Shown: positions 1 to 9,919, counted from the first letter of the stretch. The stretch is DNA of 53,918 nucleotides from Nitrosomonadales bacterium (GCA_016223025.1 JACRPU010000052.1:1-53918), one strand, 5' to 3'. Notes: generated by a model not told the origin, from the letters alone. Program-made: numbers and translations.

Positions 1-140
1 CTTCTCGGCTATCTTGGAAGTCAAAACAAAAGCGGTGAAACTGAGCTACACTTATCCGCAGCCGCCACCCAAAACGGCGGTTAAAGTGCCTGGGTAAAAT
101 TCAACGCGCAGGGCCGGGTAATTTTAAACGCGCGCCAACA
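1..140 (+). mobile_element. Right end of an IS21-like insertion sequence
   Basis: Positions 90-109 and 114-133 are two diverged copies of a motif read on the minus strand as GCGC(G)TTnAAWWTTACCCRG. The outer end at 135-140 reads TGTTGG on the minus strand. The same arrangement, TGTTGG followed by two AAAATTACCCAG copies, occurs in inverse orientation at 53780-53840. Internal repeated motifs at both termini are typical of the IS21 family. The element body would lie left of the window. The family assignment is by terminal pattern, because no complete transposase is visible. Confidence 0.6.
2..97 (+). CDS. C-terminal fragment of an open frame inside the IS end
   Basis: Frame 2 is open from the window edge to a TAA at 95-97 and gives 31 residues ending PPPKTAVKVPG. 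The stop lies inside the terminal repeat of the IS-like element, where the last transposition gene of such an element would end. I do not recognise the sequence as IstB, whose usual C-terminus differs, so the identity is open. It may also be a chance frame. Confidence 0.25.
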   Translation, partial: FSAILEVKTKAVKLSYTYPQPPPKTAVKVPG

Positions 141-241
141 GATTCCGAGCGCTGGCGGGCAGGAAAATGCGACATTCGTCGGACTGACCGACACCGCTTC
201 GATGCCGGGAACCCCGCCAATACTGGCACTTCCGGCAGACG

Positions 242-268
242 AAGAAAAAGCCAGCGCGAGGCTGGCTT
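242..268 (-). terminator. Rho-independent terminator after tRNA-Ile
   Basis: On the minus strand a 7-bp stem AGCCAGC/GCTGGCT with a 5-nt loop is followed by TTTTTCTTC. It begins about 10 nt past the encoded CCA of the tRNA and would end that transcript. Confidence 0.85.
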
Positions 269-277
269 GGGTAATAT

Positions 278-559
278 TGGTGGGCCCAGTAGGACTTGAA
301 CCTACGACCAAAGGATTCGGCTTTGTGTAACTTTCGTTACTCGCTGGACTATGCCTTCACCGTAGCTTGCGCCTTAGGTGGGTGCCGTCTAGTCTCTACA
401 CCTTCCTTAATGCTTTCGAATCAAGGCTTGGCTCGGCATGGCCATATACATTGCTGCACTTAGGTTCTACCGAATTTGACACCATTCACCACACAGTTTC
501 CACGTGTAGTGCACATTTGCATATGAGTCCTCTGCTCTAACCAACTGAGCTATGGGCCC
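278..559 (-). tRNA. tRNA-Ile2 (CAU anticodon), interrupted by a group I intron
   Basis: The exons are 523-559 (5' half) and 281-317 (3' half), with CCA encoded at 278-280. Joined, they fold as a standard cloverleaf. The acceptor is GGGCCCA/TGGGCCC, the D-stem GCTC/GAGC, the anticodon stem GAGGA/TCCTT, the anticodon loop CTCATAA and the T-stem GTAGG/CCTAC. Anticodon CAU could mean elongator Met or Ile2. The acceptor and the TTTGGTC variable region resemble tRNA-Ile2, whose C34 is changed to lysidine by TilS to read AUA. The known Azoarcus group I intron sits in the same tRNA at the same place, after anticodon U36. A terminator follows, and a GATAAT -10-like box lies about 20 bp upstream. Confidence 0.93.
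318..522 (-). ncRNA. Group I self-splicing intron (IC3-like) in tRNA-Ile(CAU)
   Basis: This 205-nt insertion sits directly after the CAU anticodon. P1 forms between exon CAU and internal guide GUG with U·G at the splice site, closed by a GCAA loop. P2 is an 8-bp stem CACUACAC/GUGUGGUG topped by a GAAA loop. The core carries AAUUCGGUAGAACCUAAG and GUAGAGACUAGACGGCACC, both nearly identical to the Azoarcus tRNA-Ile ribozyme. A terminal stem GUAAC-GAAA-GUUAC is followed by ACAAAGCCG, which ends in the conserved omega-G. There is no homing endonuclease ORF. Length and core match the Azoarcus intron as I know it. Self-splicing is inferred from that family. Confidence 0.93.
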
Positions 560-1262
560 GTTGAAACTGAATTATCCGTGTGTGCTTCGCTGAAAGCCAC
601 CTTCTTGTTGTTCTTCAAGGCGTGCGGCAGTGTATTTCCTGGCCCGCTCACACGCTGTATGCCGCTATTTTACCGGGCTTGATGGGCTATCACCCGGTCG
701 CATAGATCAACCCCTGATGATCACGGCGCAGACCACCTCGAATGATGAATCGTCTGCGCCACGATCGTTCTCTCACATCCTGCGACACGTTACTGGTGGA
801 ACAACTAGCCATTCGACTAGGCGAGCCAACAACGCTCGCCAAGTCGCTGGTTATGGCGGAGCCAGCCGCTTGCGGGAGCGGGTGTGAGGCGGTCATTCCC
901 GCCCCGGAGGCTTCGCCACGCCGTGTCATGACCGCCACCCCCGTTCCCCTCACCTCAATCCTCTCCCGCAAGCGGGAGAGGAGGCGAACGAATCGCTGCG
1001 CGAGTTTCACTTGGCAACCACAAGACGGTTTCCAAGTGGTTGGCTACAGCCATTCGACCAGGCTGCAAGAAGCCGCAGCCAAGTACACCCGCAAGGGTAG
1101 GCAAATCTGTTACCGGCCAGAGGCTGGACAGAATTTGCACTAAGGGGCTGAAGCCCCAACAACACACGCAGGATGGTTATCCCAAATTGAGAGGGGTGCG
1201 GTATGCCCTCGCTGCGCGAGATTCACGTTAACGGTAAGCAACGACCCGCGAAAGCGGTTGCT
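560..1262. other. Gene-free stretch with short palindromes
   Basis: I see no supportable gene here. Short frames on both strands lack recognisable domains or good ribosome sites. The stretch holds the upstream region of the tRNA (GATAAT on the minus strand near 577), a 9-bp-arm palindrome GGCGCAGAC/GTCTGCGCC at 725-760, a near-perfect hairpin CCTCTCCCGC-AA-GCGGGAGAGG at 960-981, and the post-rpoD hairpin. The 960-981 hairpin belongs to the same broad family as the repeat inside hsdM at 20028-20070. Confidence 0.6.
1209..1231 (+). repeat. 23-bp dispersed repeat, copy 1
   Basis: The 23 bases TCGCTGCGCGAGATTCACG plus TTAA recur exactly, in reverse complement, at 52642-52664. Both copies are intergenic and lie near the two ends of the window. 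Function unknown. Confidence 0.75.

Positions 1263-1263
<1 letters not shown>
1236..1263 (-). terminator. Possible hairpin after rpoD
   Basis: AAGCAAC and GTTGCTT pair around a CGC-GAAA-GCG inner stem directly after the rpoD stop codon. No T-tract follows on the minus strand, so it is at best a weak or Rho-assisted terminator or an mRNA-end stabiliser. Confidence 0.4.
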
Positions 1264-3194
<1,931 letters not shown>

Positions 3195-3238
3195 TTGTAT
3201 TTCCAGTTCCCGTAAGTTCGTTGAGAGGGATACCACTG

Positions 3239-3277
3239 AAAAAAAGTTCCGGATTATACCCGATTTTCCGGAACTTT
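3239..3277 (-). terminator. Terminator/attenuator between dnaG and rpoD with a TATAAT in its loop
   Basis: On the minus strand 11-bp arms AAAGTTCCGGA/TCCGGAACTTT enclose a 13-nt loop and run into seven T residues (3239-3245). This is a good intrinsic terminator just after the dnaG stop. The loop contains a perfect TATAAT (3253-3258) preceded by GGG, which would be a -10 box for rpoD, though no convincing -35 is present. The element could therefore limit dnaG read-through while rpoD has its own start. Confidence 0.7.
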
Positions 3278-3284
3278 CCGCAGC

Positions 3285-5063
3285 TTAACCGCGTTGCAGC
3301 AGTTGCCGGTATCGCTCGCGATCCTGCTCGTCCAGCGCCTGCAATCCGCCGGGTTTGCTCTCCAGCGCCTGCAATTGCTGCTTGCGATCTGCCTGGCGCA
3401 ATTTGGCCAGCACATCCCGGAATTCCGTCCCCACATCGAAGGTGTCGCCCCACTGCATGATCTCGGCCTGCTCCGCCGCCAGCAGCGCCTCGTGCGCCGT
3501 GCCCTGGAAACCCTGGATCACTGCTGCGGTCGTCGCCTCGCCGGACTGCACGCGCAGCCACCCGATCAGCGCGGAAACTGCCACCGCATCGGCGCCATTC
3601 ACCGCGAGGTCGGGCGGCAACTGCCGCACCAATTCCGGCTGGAACAGCAGGCAGCGCAGCAGCACGCGCAAGCTGGACGCCGCCGGACGCGCCGCCTTCT
3701 GCATCGCGCGCCGTGGCGGCGCACCCATCGGGGTGACCCCGTACAGCGCTTCCAGTTCGGCCTGGGTGATGCCGGCCAGAGCCGCAAGTTCCTTGCGCAG
3801 CAGCAGCCCTGCCGCCGGCGCGGCAACCGCCGCCAGCAACGGCTTCGCGCGCTGCAACAGGGCGCTGCGGCCTTCCTGCGTGCCGAGGTCAACTTGCGCA
3901 GACAATTCGCGCAGCAAATAACCGGACAATGGCTGAGAGTCGCGCAACAATTGCTCGAAAACCTCCTTGCCGTGCTCGCGCACGAAACTGTCGGGATCAT
4001 GTTCGGCCGGCAGGAACAGGAACCCGATGCGCTTGCCGTCCACCAGTTGCGGCAGCGCGTTTTCCAGCGCGCGCCACGCCGCTTTCCGTCCCGCCGCATC
4101 GCCGTCGAAACAGAACACCACCCGGTCGCTCAGGCGCAGCAACTTCTGCGCATGGTGGGGCGTGGTCGCCGTACCCAGCGTGGCGACCGCATACCCGATG
4201 CCATGCTGCGCCAGCGCCACCACATCCATGTACCCTTCCACCACCAGCACCGTCTGGCTGCTGCGGATAGCCTTCTGCGCCTGGAACAGGCCGTAAAGTT
4301 CGCGCCCTTTCTCGAACAGCGGTGTTTCGGGGGAATTGAGATACTTGGGCTGCGCGGAGGTGGCGCCGGAGGCGCCGGTTACCTCGCGGCGCCCTCCTTG
4401 CGGGGGCTCGCCTTTGTCCAGCACCCGCCCGCCAAAACCGATTATCTGCCCGCGCGCATTTGCGATGGGAAACATGATGCGGTCGCGGAAACGGTCGTAG
4501 CGCCTGGCCTCGTCGCCTTCTATCACCAGCCCGGTCTCCAGCAGGCTGGCATCGCGGTAATTCGGAAAAACGCTTTCCAGGTTTTGCCATCCCTCCGGCG
4601 CGTAGCCGATGCCGAAGCGCGCCGCGATTTCTCCCGAAAGCCCGCGCCGCTTGAGATAATCAATGGCGCGCGGCGACTGCTTGAGCTGGTCGCGGTAATA
4701 GCGCATGGCGGCCTGCATCACCTCGTACAGATCGGGCGCAACCTTGTGCTGCACCTGCCCGGCCGCAGGCGCTTCGCGCGGCACTGCCATGCCGGCGTTG
4801 CGCGCCAGTTCCTCCACCGCCTCGACGAAGCCCATGCCGGCATGCTCCATGACAAAACCGATGGCCGTGCCGTGCGCGCCGCAGCCGAAGCAGTGGTAAA
4901 ACTGCTTGCTCTGGCTGACCGTGAAAGAGGGGGATTTTTCGTTGTGGAACGGGCAGCAGGCGACATAATTCGCGCCTGCCTTTTTCAACGGAACGTAGCG
5001 CTCGACCACGTCCACGATATCGAGGCGGTTGAGCAAATCCTGGATGAAGCTTTTCGGAATCAC
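3285..5063 (-). CDS. dnaG: DNA primase DnaG
   Basis: DnaG synthesises RNA primers for lagging-strand replication and is recruited by the DnaB helicase. The product has 592 aa. The N-terminal CHC2 zinc ribbon has C37-x2-H40 and C58-x2-C61, followed by the RNA-polymerase basic domain. The Toprim catalytic fold has VLVVEGYMDVVALAQHG and FCFDGDAAGRKAAW, and a divergent C-terminal helicase-binding domain follows. The start is a GTG with an AGGG site 6-10 nt before it, and the following IPKSFIQDLLNRLDIVDVV is the family N-terminus. It lies 82 bp after yqeY. Low expression through a GTG start and a downstream hairpin would fit the usual low DnaG level; that is inference. Confidence 0.97.
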   Translation of the reverse strand: MIPKSFIQDLLNRLDIVDVVERYVPLKKAGANYVACCPFHNEKSPSFTVSQSKQFYHCFGCGAHGTAIGFVMEHAGMGFVEAVEELARNAGMAVPREAPAAGQVQHKVAPDLYEVMQAAMRYYRDQLKQSPRAIDYLKRRGLSGEIAARFGIGYAPEGWQNLESVFPNYRDASLLETGLVIEGDEARRYDRFRDRIMFPIANARGQIIGFGGRVLDKGEPPQGGRREVTGASGATSAQPKYLNSPETPLFEKGRELYGLFQAQKAIRSSQTVLVVEGYMDVVALAQHGIGYAVATLGTATTPHHAQKLLRLSDRVVFCFDGDAAGRKAAWRALENALPQLVDGKRIGFLFLPAEHDPDSFVREHGKEVFEQLLRDSQPLSGYLLRELSAQVDLGTQEGRSALLQRAKPLLAAVAAPAAGLLLRKELAALAGITQAELEALYGVTPMGAPPRRAMQKAARPAASSLRVLLRCLLFQPELVRQLPPDLAVNGADAVAVSALIGWLRVQSGEATTAAVIQGFQGTAHEALLAAEQAEIMQWGDTFDVGTEFRDVLAKLRQADRKQQLQALESKPGGLQALDEQDRERYRQLLQRG

Positions 5064-5145
5064 CCCAGCCCTCGTATCGTAACGGCAGAGCGCCGAATAA
5101 CCTGGTATGGAGAAACGGCCTGCAACAATTACCGCTATAGAGGAA

Positions 5146-5592
5146 CTAGCTGGACAAGCTCGCCTTGACTTGCGCCGAAACCTTGCCCATGTCGGCGCGC
5201 CCGGCCAGCCTGGGCTTGAGCAACGCGATCACCTTGCCCATTTCCTGCGGTGACCTGGCGCCGCTGGCGGCAATGGCCTCGGCCACGGCAGCGGCTATCT
5301 CGGCCTCGCTCATCGGTTGCGGCATGTACGATTGCAGCACGGAAATTTCAAACTTCTCGGCATCGGCCAGATCCTGCCTGCCCGCAGCCTCGAACTGGCT
5401 TATGGAATCGCGCCGCTGCTTGATCATCTTGTCGATGATCGTAATCACGTCGGTATCGGACAGCTCGATGCGCTCATCCACCTCGCGCTGCTTGATGGCG
5501 GCGAGCAGAAGCCGGATGGCGCCGAGGCGCGCCGTATCTCTGGCGCGCATCGCCGTTTTCATGTCTTCGCTGATTTGCTGTTTCAGGCTCAT
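5146..5592 (-). CDS. GatB/YqeY-domain protein
   Basis: A 148-aa YqeY-family protein, full length for the family. It starts MSLKQQISEDMKTAMRARDT and shows the family pattern of a helical N-terminal half (LGAIRLLLAAIKQREVDERI) and a GatB-tail-like C-terminal half (MGKVIALLKPRLAGRADMG). The related domain in GatB contacts tRNA during transamidation. The free-standing protein has no firmly established role. It sits between rpsU and dnaG, as in many proteobacteria, and is probably cotranscribed with them. Confidence 0.93.
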   Translation of the reverse strand: MSLKQQISEDMKTAMRARDTARLGAIRLLLAAIKQREVDERIELSDTDVITIIDKMIKQRRDSISQFEAAGRQDLADAEKFEISVLQSYMPQPMSEAEIAAAVAEAIAASGARSPQEMGKVIALLKPRLAGRADMGKVSAQVKASLSS

Positions 5593-5641
5593 GGCGAAAT
5601 TGTGGAGCCCGCATCAATGGCCGAAGCGGGACAGCCGGGAA

Positions 5642-5854
5642 TCAGTACAGCTTGGGTGGCAGAACCTGGCTGCGCAGGCGCTTGTAATGGCGCTTCACGG
5701 CGGCTGCCAGCTTGCGCTTGCGTTCTGCGGTCGGCTTTTCATAGAATTCGCGCGCGCGCAATTCCGTCAGCAAGCCGGTTTTTTCCACCGAACGCTTGAA
5801 ACGGCGCATGGCCACCTCAAACGGCTCGTTTTCCTTAACACGTACTGTTGTCAT
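5642..5854 (-). CDS. rpsU: 30S ribosomal protein bS21
   Basis: A 70-aa small-subunit protein that sits near the 16S 3' end and helps initiation on mRNAs. Starting at the ATG at 5854, the product begins [20 protein letters not shown] and ends [12 protein letters not shown], which is typical for betaproteobacterial bS21. A purine-rich AGGGGTGG lies about 9 nt upstream. Longer frames to 6001 read through the promoter and are not used. It is the first gene of the block. Confidence 0.96.
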   Translation of the reverse strand: MTTVRVKENEPFEVAMRRFKRSVEKTGLLTELRAREFYEKPTAERKRKLAAAVKRHYKRLRSQVLPPKLY

Positions 5855-5888
5855 GAACAAACCACCCCTTACAAAAATTGAGGGCGCG

Positions 5889-5917
5889 ATTCTACCAAAG
5901 GCAACCCTGTTCCACAA
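5889..5917 (-). promoter_or_regulatory. Sigma-70 promoter of the rpsU operon
   Basis: On the minus strand TTGTGG (5912-5917), a 17-bp spacer and TAGAAT (5889-5894) lie about 35 bp upstream of the rpsU start codon. Spacing is ideal and the -10 matches 5 of 6. Just upstream a 13-bp TCCACAATGCGCG is tandemly repeated (plus strand). Confidence 0.65.
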
Positions 5918-5940
5918 CCTCCACAATGCGCGTCCACAAT

Positions 5941-6138
5941 GCGCGCGGCCAGGGTAAATTTGTTCTCGGAAAAAAGTGTAGGGTGGATAAGCGTGGCGCA
6001 TCCACCTTTTCGTGCGTGTACGGTGGATGCGCCACGCTTATCCACCCTACGTTTCTTTAAGATTGGCCGATGGGTAAAAATCATTCATCCGTTGATTCAT
6101 AAAACAAATTTGCGAGAACAAATTTATCCTGCGCGCGC
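5941..6138. repeat. Nested inverted-repeat (MITE-like) element upstream of rpsU
   Basis: Imperfect terminal inverted repeats of about 26-28 bp lie at 5941-5968 and 6113-6138. They share GCGCGC, AGG(G/A)TAAATTTG and TTCTCG. Between them is a perfect 29-bp-arm palindrome (5978-6050). No coding capacity is visible. The whole gene-free stretch 5855-6382 otherwise holds only the rpsU promoter and the 18-bp direct repeat at 6155. A small non-autonomous mobile element is the simplest reading but is not proved. Confidence 0.5.
5978..6050. repeat. Perfect 29-bp-arm palindrome of the GTAGGG family
   Basis: The arms GTAGGGTGGATAAGCGTGGC...CCACC and their exact complement are separated by 15 nt. The GTAGGG...CCCTAC terminus recurs in the palindromes inside hsdR (8810-8870) and hsdM (19600-19631) and as a single arm at 51046-51079. 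Palindromes of this type are dispersed in many proteobacterial genomes. Confidence 0.85.
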
Positions 6139-6154
6139 GACCGAGCAATCCCAT

Positions 6155-6172
6155 TTGTCTATCAAAACAGCA
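6155..6172 (+). repeat. 18-bp direct repeat, left copy, bounding the defence operon
   Basis: TTGTCTATCAAAACAGCA occurs here and, identical and in the same orientation, at 21611-21628. The two copies lie just outside the nine-gene type I/Hachiman operon. Between this copy and hsdR (6173-6382) I see no gene. Confidence 0.8.
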
Positions 6173-6382
6173 GCATATTTAGCTTATCCTATTGATTATT
6201 CAATGAGCACGTTGCTGAACCATTGAGTTTTATCCGGTAATTTGTCCGGTTTTTTTCGGTGCTTGGAAACCGCGCCGACACCCGGCACCGGGAAACCAGC
6301 ATTAATCCCCTGCGCGAGGCAGCCACTCAAGGTTGCGGGTGAAATGTTGTTCCAATGTTTGGCTCATCTGCGCTCACATTGT

Positions 6383-9300
6383 TCAGAACAAGCCGCTCGC
6401 GCTTTGCTGCCAGATATGGCGATAGACCAGCTCGGCGACTTCCCTCTTTTCCTTCGCTGTGTAGGGTGGCTCGGGTAGCGCCTGGTAGACATGGTCGAGG
6501 ATAAACACCTCGACCTCGGCCTGCGTTTGTTCCTTTTCCGTCCATTGCTCCAGCGGGGAGATCAGGCGCTGCAATTCCGCAAGCAGTTCGCGGCTTGCGG
6601 CCTTGATCTTCTCCCGCTCCGATCCGCTCAGAGGTTCCTTTTTGAGCAAATCGAACAACGCCAACTGCTCCTCGGTCAATCCCAATTCAACAGCGCGCCT
6701 CTGCTCTTCGTCCAGACTGTTAGCCACATCCCATAGCTTGGCAAAAGTCTCTTCCACAGTGGCTCTATCCTTGTCTGCGTTGTAGGCCGCAATGACTTCC
6801 TGATATTTTTTCTCGTAGTTCATACGCAGTGGATTGTTGGCCAACATCTGCGCCAGTTTCTCTTCCACGATCTTGCGTATGTCTTCGATCACGGTCGCCT
6901 TGCGCTTAACTTTATTGCTGAATTCCTCGCGCAGTTTTTCCATGTTGATGAGCGAGAGATCAACCGTCAGCCCCTGTGCCTGATCATCGCCCGGCGCTTG
7001 GGTGGCAATCGCCTGATTGACGATGCGGTGCAATTCCTTGAGCAGCGCACTCACGTCGGAGGTATCGCGGCGTTCGGTGAGTTTCTTGTAAATCGCCTCG
7101 ATGTTGTCGTGATGCTCGGCATACGTCAGCGCCGAAGGCTCCACCAGCAGCGCCTTGAAACGGCTGAACACCACCCGTGCCAGAATCTCGAAACGGCGCT
7201 TGGATTCGTCATTGGTATAGACCGCATCCACAGCATCCGCCAGCCCCTGAATCCGCGCGAATCCCTTTGCGCCCACTAATCCTATCGGCTCGAATCCCAG
7301 CACACGCAGATGCGCTTCCGTTGTCTCGATGGCGTCATGCAGTGCTGCCACGCGTTCTTCCAGCGGCGCCACGATTTCGTCGGCGCCACCATCTTCGCCC
7401 AGCGCATACTGGGCGAGCGCTTCGCGCAGGCTCTTGAGCATACCGTTGTAGTCAACAATCAGGCCAAAGTCCTTGCCCGGATAACGCCGGTTGGCGCGGG
7501 CGATGGCCTGCATCAAGGTGTGCGCCCGCATCGGTTTGTCTATGTAAAGCGTAGCCAGGCATTCGACATCGAAGCCCGTCAGCCACATGGCACATACAAT
7601 CGCCACGCAGAACGGGTGCTGCGGATTCTTGAAGGCCGATTCAACATCCACGCGCTTGCCGTCCGGCGTCTCGAAGCCCTGCTTCATGCGGGCACGATGG
7701 GGGATGATATCGAAGCCCCATTTCTTGAATTCCTCGACTTCTTTTTGCGCCTCGCTGATAATAATCTCGATGATGGCCTCATCCAACCATGCGGCCTTCG
7801 CCAGCAAACGATCACGTTGAGCGTGAAGGCGCTGCCGCGTCTCATCATCCGGCGCAGTAGCAATCTCGACTAATTTGCCCTCAGCCTCAGCCCGAACCAA
7901 AGCCGCTTTGGCTTTCCACTTCGGCTCGATCAGCATCAACATACTGGCGCAGGTAGGCTTGTCTATGCACACCAGCATGGACTTGCCGGATTCCCAGCGA
8001 GTGCTGCAATGTTCGACAAAATCGGCAGCGATTTTCTCCAGCCGCTCGTCGGCGGTGATGACTTCGTAATCCTTGCCGAGCAACTTTTCCAGCAAGGATG
8101 TCTGGTCTGGATCGAGGTCGGCGGCAGCCACGGCAAGGGCAATTTTCTCGTTCAAATCCAGCCGCGCCAGTCCCAGCTTTTCGCCTCGATTTTCATAAAC
8201 CAGCTTCACGGTCGCGCCGTCTTCCTCGCTACGCTTGAAGTCGTAGCGGGAAACGTAATCGCCGAAAATCCGCTTGGTCAGTTCATCATGTTTGAACAGC
8301 GGCGTGCCGGTGAAACCGATGAAAGCCGCATTGGGCAACGCCAGCCGCATGTTGCGCGCCAACTTGCCCGCCTGAGTACGGTGCGCCTCATCCGAAATCA
8401 CGATGATGTCATCGCGATCACTGTATGGCTCGTCCGGCTTTACGTCCTGGTTGAATTTATGTATCAAGCTGAACAAGTAGCGCGGATTTTCCTTGAGCAA
8501 TAGCTTCAGCTCCTTGCCGGAACCCGCGCGCGGTGTCTGGTCGTCTGCCACGCCACAGCCGACGAAAGTCTTGTAAATCTGGCTGTCCAGATCATCGCGG
8601 TCGGTCATCAGCACAAAGGTGAAATTGCCCTCCACCGTGCGCCGCACTTTCTCGGCGAAGAAAGCCATCGAATAAGATTTGCCGCTGCCCTGTGTGTGCC
8701 ACACCACGCCCAAGCGCCCGAGGTCGGGATGCGCGCGCTCGATGATCTGCAAGGTACGTGGTCCAGTTTCACCGAGATAGGCTGGCAAAGAAGACTCCGC
8801 CGCCTTTAATGTAGGGGCGAATTCATTCGCCCAATCCCGCGTGTTCTGGGCGAATGAATTCGCCCCTACAGGCAGCTCAATAACGCGATATTTCAGCCGC
8901 TCGCCCGGCGGGAATTGGCGCTTGATCTCCTCTTGCCGCACCACTGCCGCCACCGCCTGATTCACCCCCAGCAACTGATGATTGCGCGCCACCACCTTGC
9001 GCACCGCTCCGGCCTTGCTGGCGTCGAACAAAATAAAATTCTCGACAATGTCCAGCAACCTGCCCTTGGCCAGCATGCCGTTGAGCAACACCTCCGCCGC
9101 CACGCTGCCCTTGTCCCGCTCGTCCAGCCGCTTCCATTCACCGAAATGCTCCCACAAACTGGTGATCGAACCATAGCGGGCGTTGTCACCGTTGCTGACA
9201 ATCAGGAATGCGTTGTGGTGGAAAGCATGAGCGATGACATTCTCGTCGAGATAATCGCGCAGATTGCCGTCGAAACCGGCGCGGATATTTTTATACACCG

Positions 9301-9814
9301 CCTTCAGTTCGATAAACACCAGCGGCAGGCCATTGACGAAGCAGACCAGGTCGGCGCGGCGGTTGTAATTGGGCGTGCGCAGCCCGGTGATCTTGAATTC
9401 TCGCACCACCAGAAAACGGTTGTTGCCCGGATTGCGGAAATCAATCACCCGCGCCTGCGCGTGCCGCAAAGCCCCTTGCGCGTCGCGGTAGCTCACCGGC
9501 ACCCCGTCGCGGATCAACTTGTAAAACGCCTGATTATGCTGGAGCAGCGAACGCGAATAATCATGGTGAGTGAGCTTGGTTACCGCCTCATTGATCGCCG
9601 CCTCCGGCAAAGCGGGGTTGAGCTTCACCAGCGCCGCCCGCAGATCGCGCACCAACACCACCTCGCGCTTGCTGGCGCGTCCCAGCGTACCATCCGGGCC
9701 GAAGGTCTCCTGATTCCAGGTGTAAACGCTCTCCCAGCCCAGCACCTTTTCCAGATGATCGGCAAAGGTCGTTTGAACCAGTCGGTCTTCGCTGTTGATG
9801 TCGGTGTAGGCCAT
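6383..9814 (-). CDS. hsdR: Type I restriction enzyme, R subunit (HsdR)
   Basis: HsdR is the motor and nuclease subunit that translocates and cuts DNA lacking the HsdM/HsdS methylation pattern. The chosen ATG at 9814 gives 1143 aa; the frame also has an upstream TTG at 9835. The N-terminal PD-(D/E)XK domain has RRADLV with FIELKAV (about D155, E169, K171). The SF2 motor has HTQGSGKS (about 373-380) and ISDEAHRTQ, then FIGFTGTPLF and AIARANRRYPGKDFG. A long helical C-terminus follows. Residues about 315-336 are encoded by a palindromic repeat, between the conserved VIEL stretch and the ATPase, probably a surface linker. It is the last gene of the operon, 105 bp after the AlbA_2 gene and separated from hsdS by four unrelated genes. 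Confidence 0.95.
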   Translation of the reverse strand: MAYTDINSEDRLVQTTFADHLEKVLGWESVYTWNQETFGPDGTLGRASKREVVLVRDLRAALVKLNPALPEAAINEAVTKLTHHDYSRSLLQHNQAFYKLIRDGVPVSYRDAQGALRHAQARVIDFRNPGNNRFLVVREFKITGLRTPNYNRRADLVCFVNGLPLVFIELKAVYKNIRAGFDGNLRDYLDENVIAHAFHHNAFLIVSNGDNARYGSITSLWEHFGEWKRLDERDKGSVAAEVLLNGMLAKGRLLDIVENFILFDASKAGAVRKVVARNHQLLGVNQAVAAVVRQEEIKRQFPPGERLKYRVIELPVGANSFAQNTRDWANEFAPTLKAAESSLPAYLGETGPRTLQIIERAHPDLGRLGVVWHTQGSGKSYSMAFFAEKVRRTVEGNFTFVLMTDRDDLDSQIYKTFVGCGVADDQTPRAGSGKELKLLLKENPRYLFSLIHKFNQDVKPDEPYSDRDDIIVISDEAHRTQAGKLARNMRLALPNAAFIGFTGTPLFKHDELTKRIFGDYVSRYDFKRSEEDGATVKLVYENRGEKLGLARLDLNEKIALAVAAADLDPDQTSLLEKLLGKDYEVITADERLEKIAADFVEHCSTRWESGKSMLVCIDKPTCASMLMLIEPKWKAKAALVRAEAEGKLVEIATAPDDETRQRLHAQRDRLLAKAAWLDEAIIEIIISEAQKEVEEFKKWGFDIIPHRARMKQGFETPDGKRVDVESAFKNPQHPFCVAIVCAMWLTGFDVECLATLYIDKPMRAHTLMQAIARANRRYPGKDFGLIVDYNGMLKSLREALAQYALGEDGGADEIVAPLEERVAALHDAIETTEAHLRVLGFEPIGLVGAKGFARIQGLADAVDAVYTNDESKRRFEILARVVFSRFKALLVEPSALTYAEHHDNIEAIYKKLTERRDTSDVSALLKELHRIVNQAIATQAPGDDQAQGLTVDLSLINMEKLREEFSNKVKRKATVIEDIRKIVEEKLAQMLANNPLRMNYEKKYQEVIAAYNADKDRATVEETFAKLWDVANSLDEEQRRAVELGLTEEQLALFDLLKKEPLSGSEREKIKAASRELLAELQRLISPLEQWTEKEQTQAEVEVFILDHVYQALPEPPYTAKEKREVAELVYRHIWQQSASGLF
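8810..8870. repeat. Perfect 24-bp-arm palindrome inside hsdR
   Basis: TGTAGGGGCGAATTCATTCG plus CCCA and its exact complement lie 13 nt apart. The 61 bp are fully inside hsdR and keep the frame open. It is the same TGTAGGG...CCCTACA type that is otherwise intergenic. Confidence 0.9.
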
Positions 9815-9919
9815 GCGATGCTTTCTATTGGACAAATAACCGTTGCATAAAGGACATATCTTTAACGTGTCCTTTATAAAAAAACACTAAAGATCATTGC
9901 ATTACTAAAAGTCATTGGC

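Noticed and set aside
81-311. 76-aa minus-strand ORF
   Set aside because: It runs through the tRNA terminator and the tRNA 3' half; no ribosome site or domain.
278-559. Two separate tRNA fragments or a tRNA pseudogene
   Set aside because: The halves join into a perfect cloverleaf and the insert has full group I intron structure.
630-1143. Several 60-130 aa ORFs in the tRNA-rpoD gap
   Set aside because: They conflict with each other, contain palindromic repeats and show no family motif.
3294-5168. 624-aa plus-strand ORF opposite dnaG
   Set aside because: Antisense shadow; rich in H, R and Q as expected from reverse reading, with no domain.
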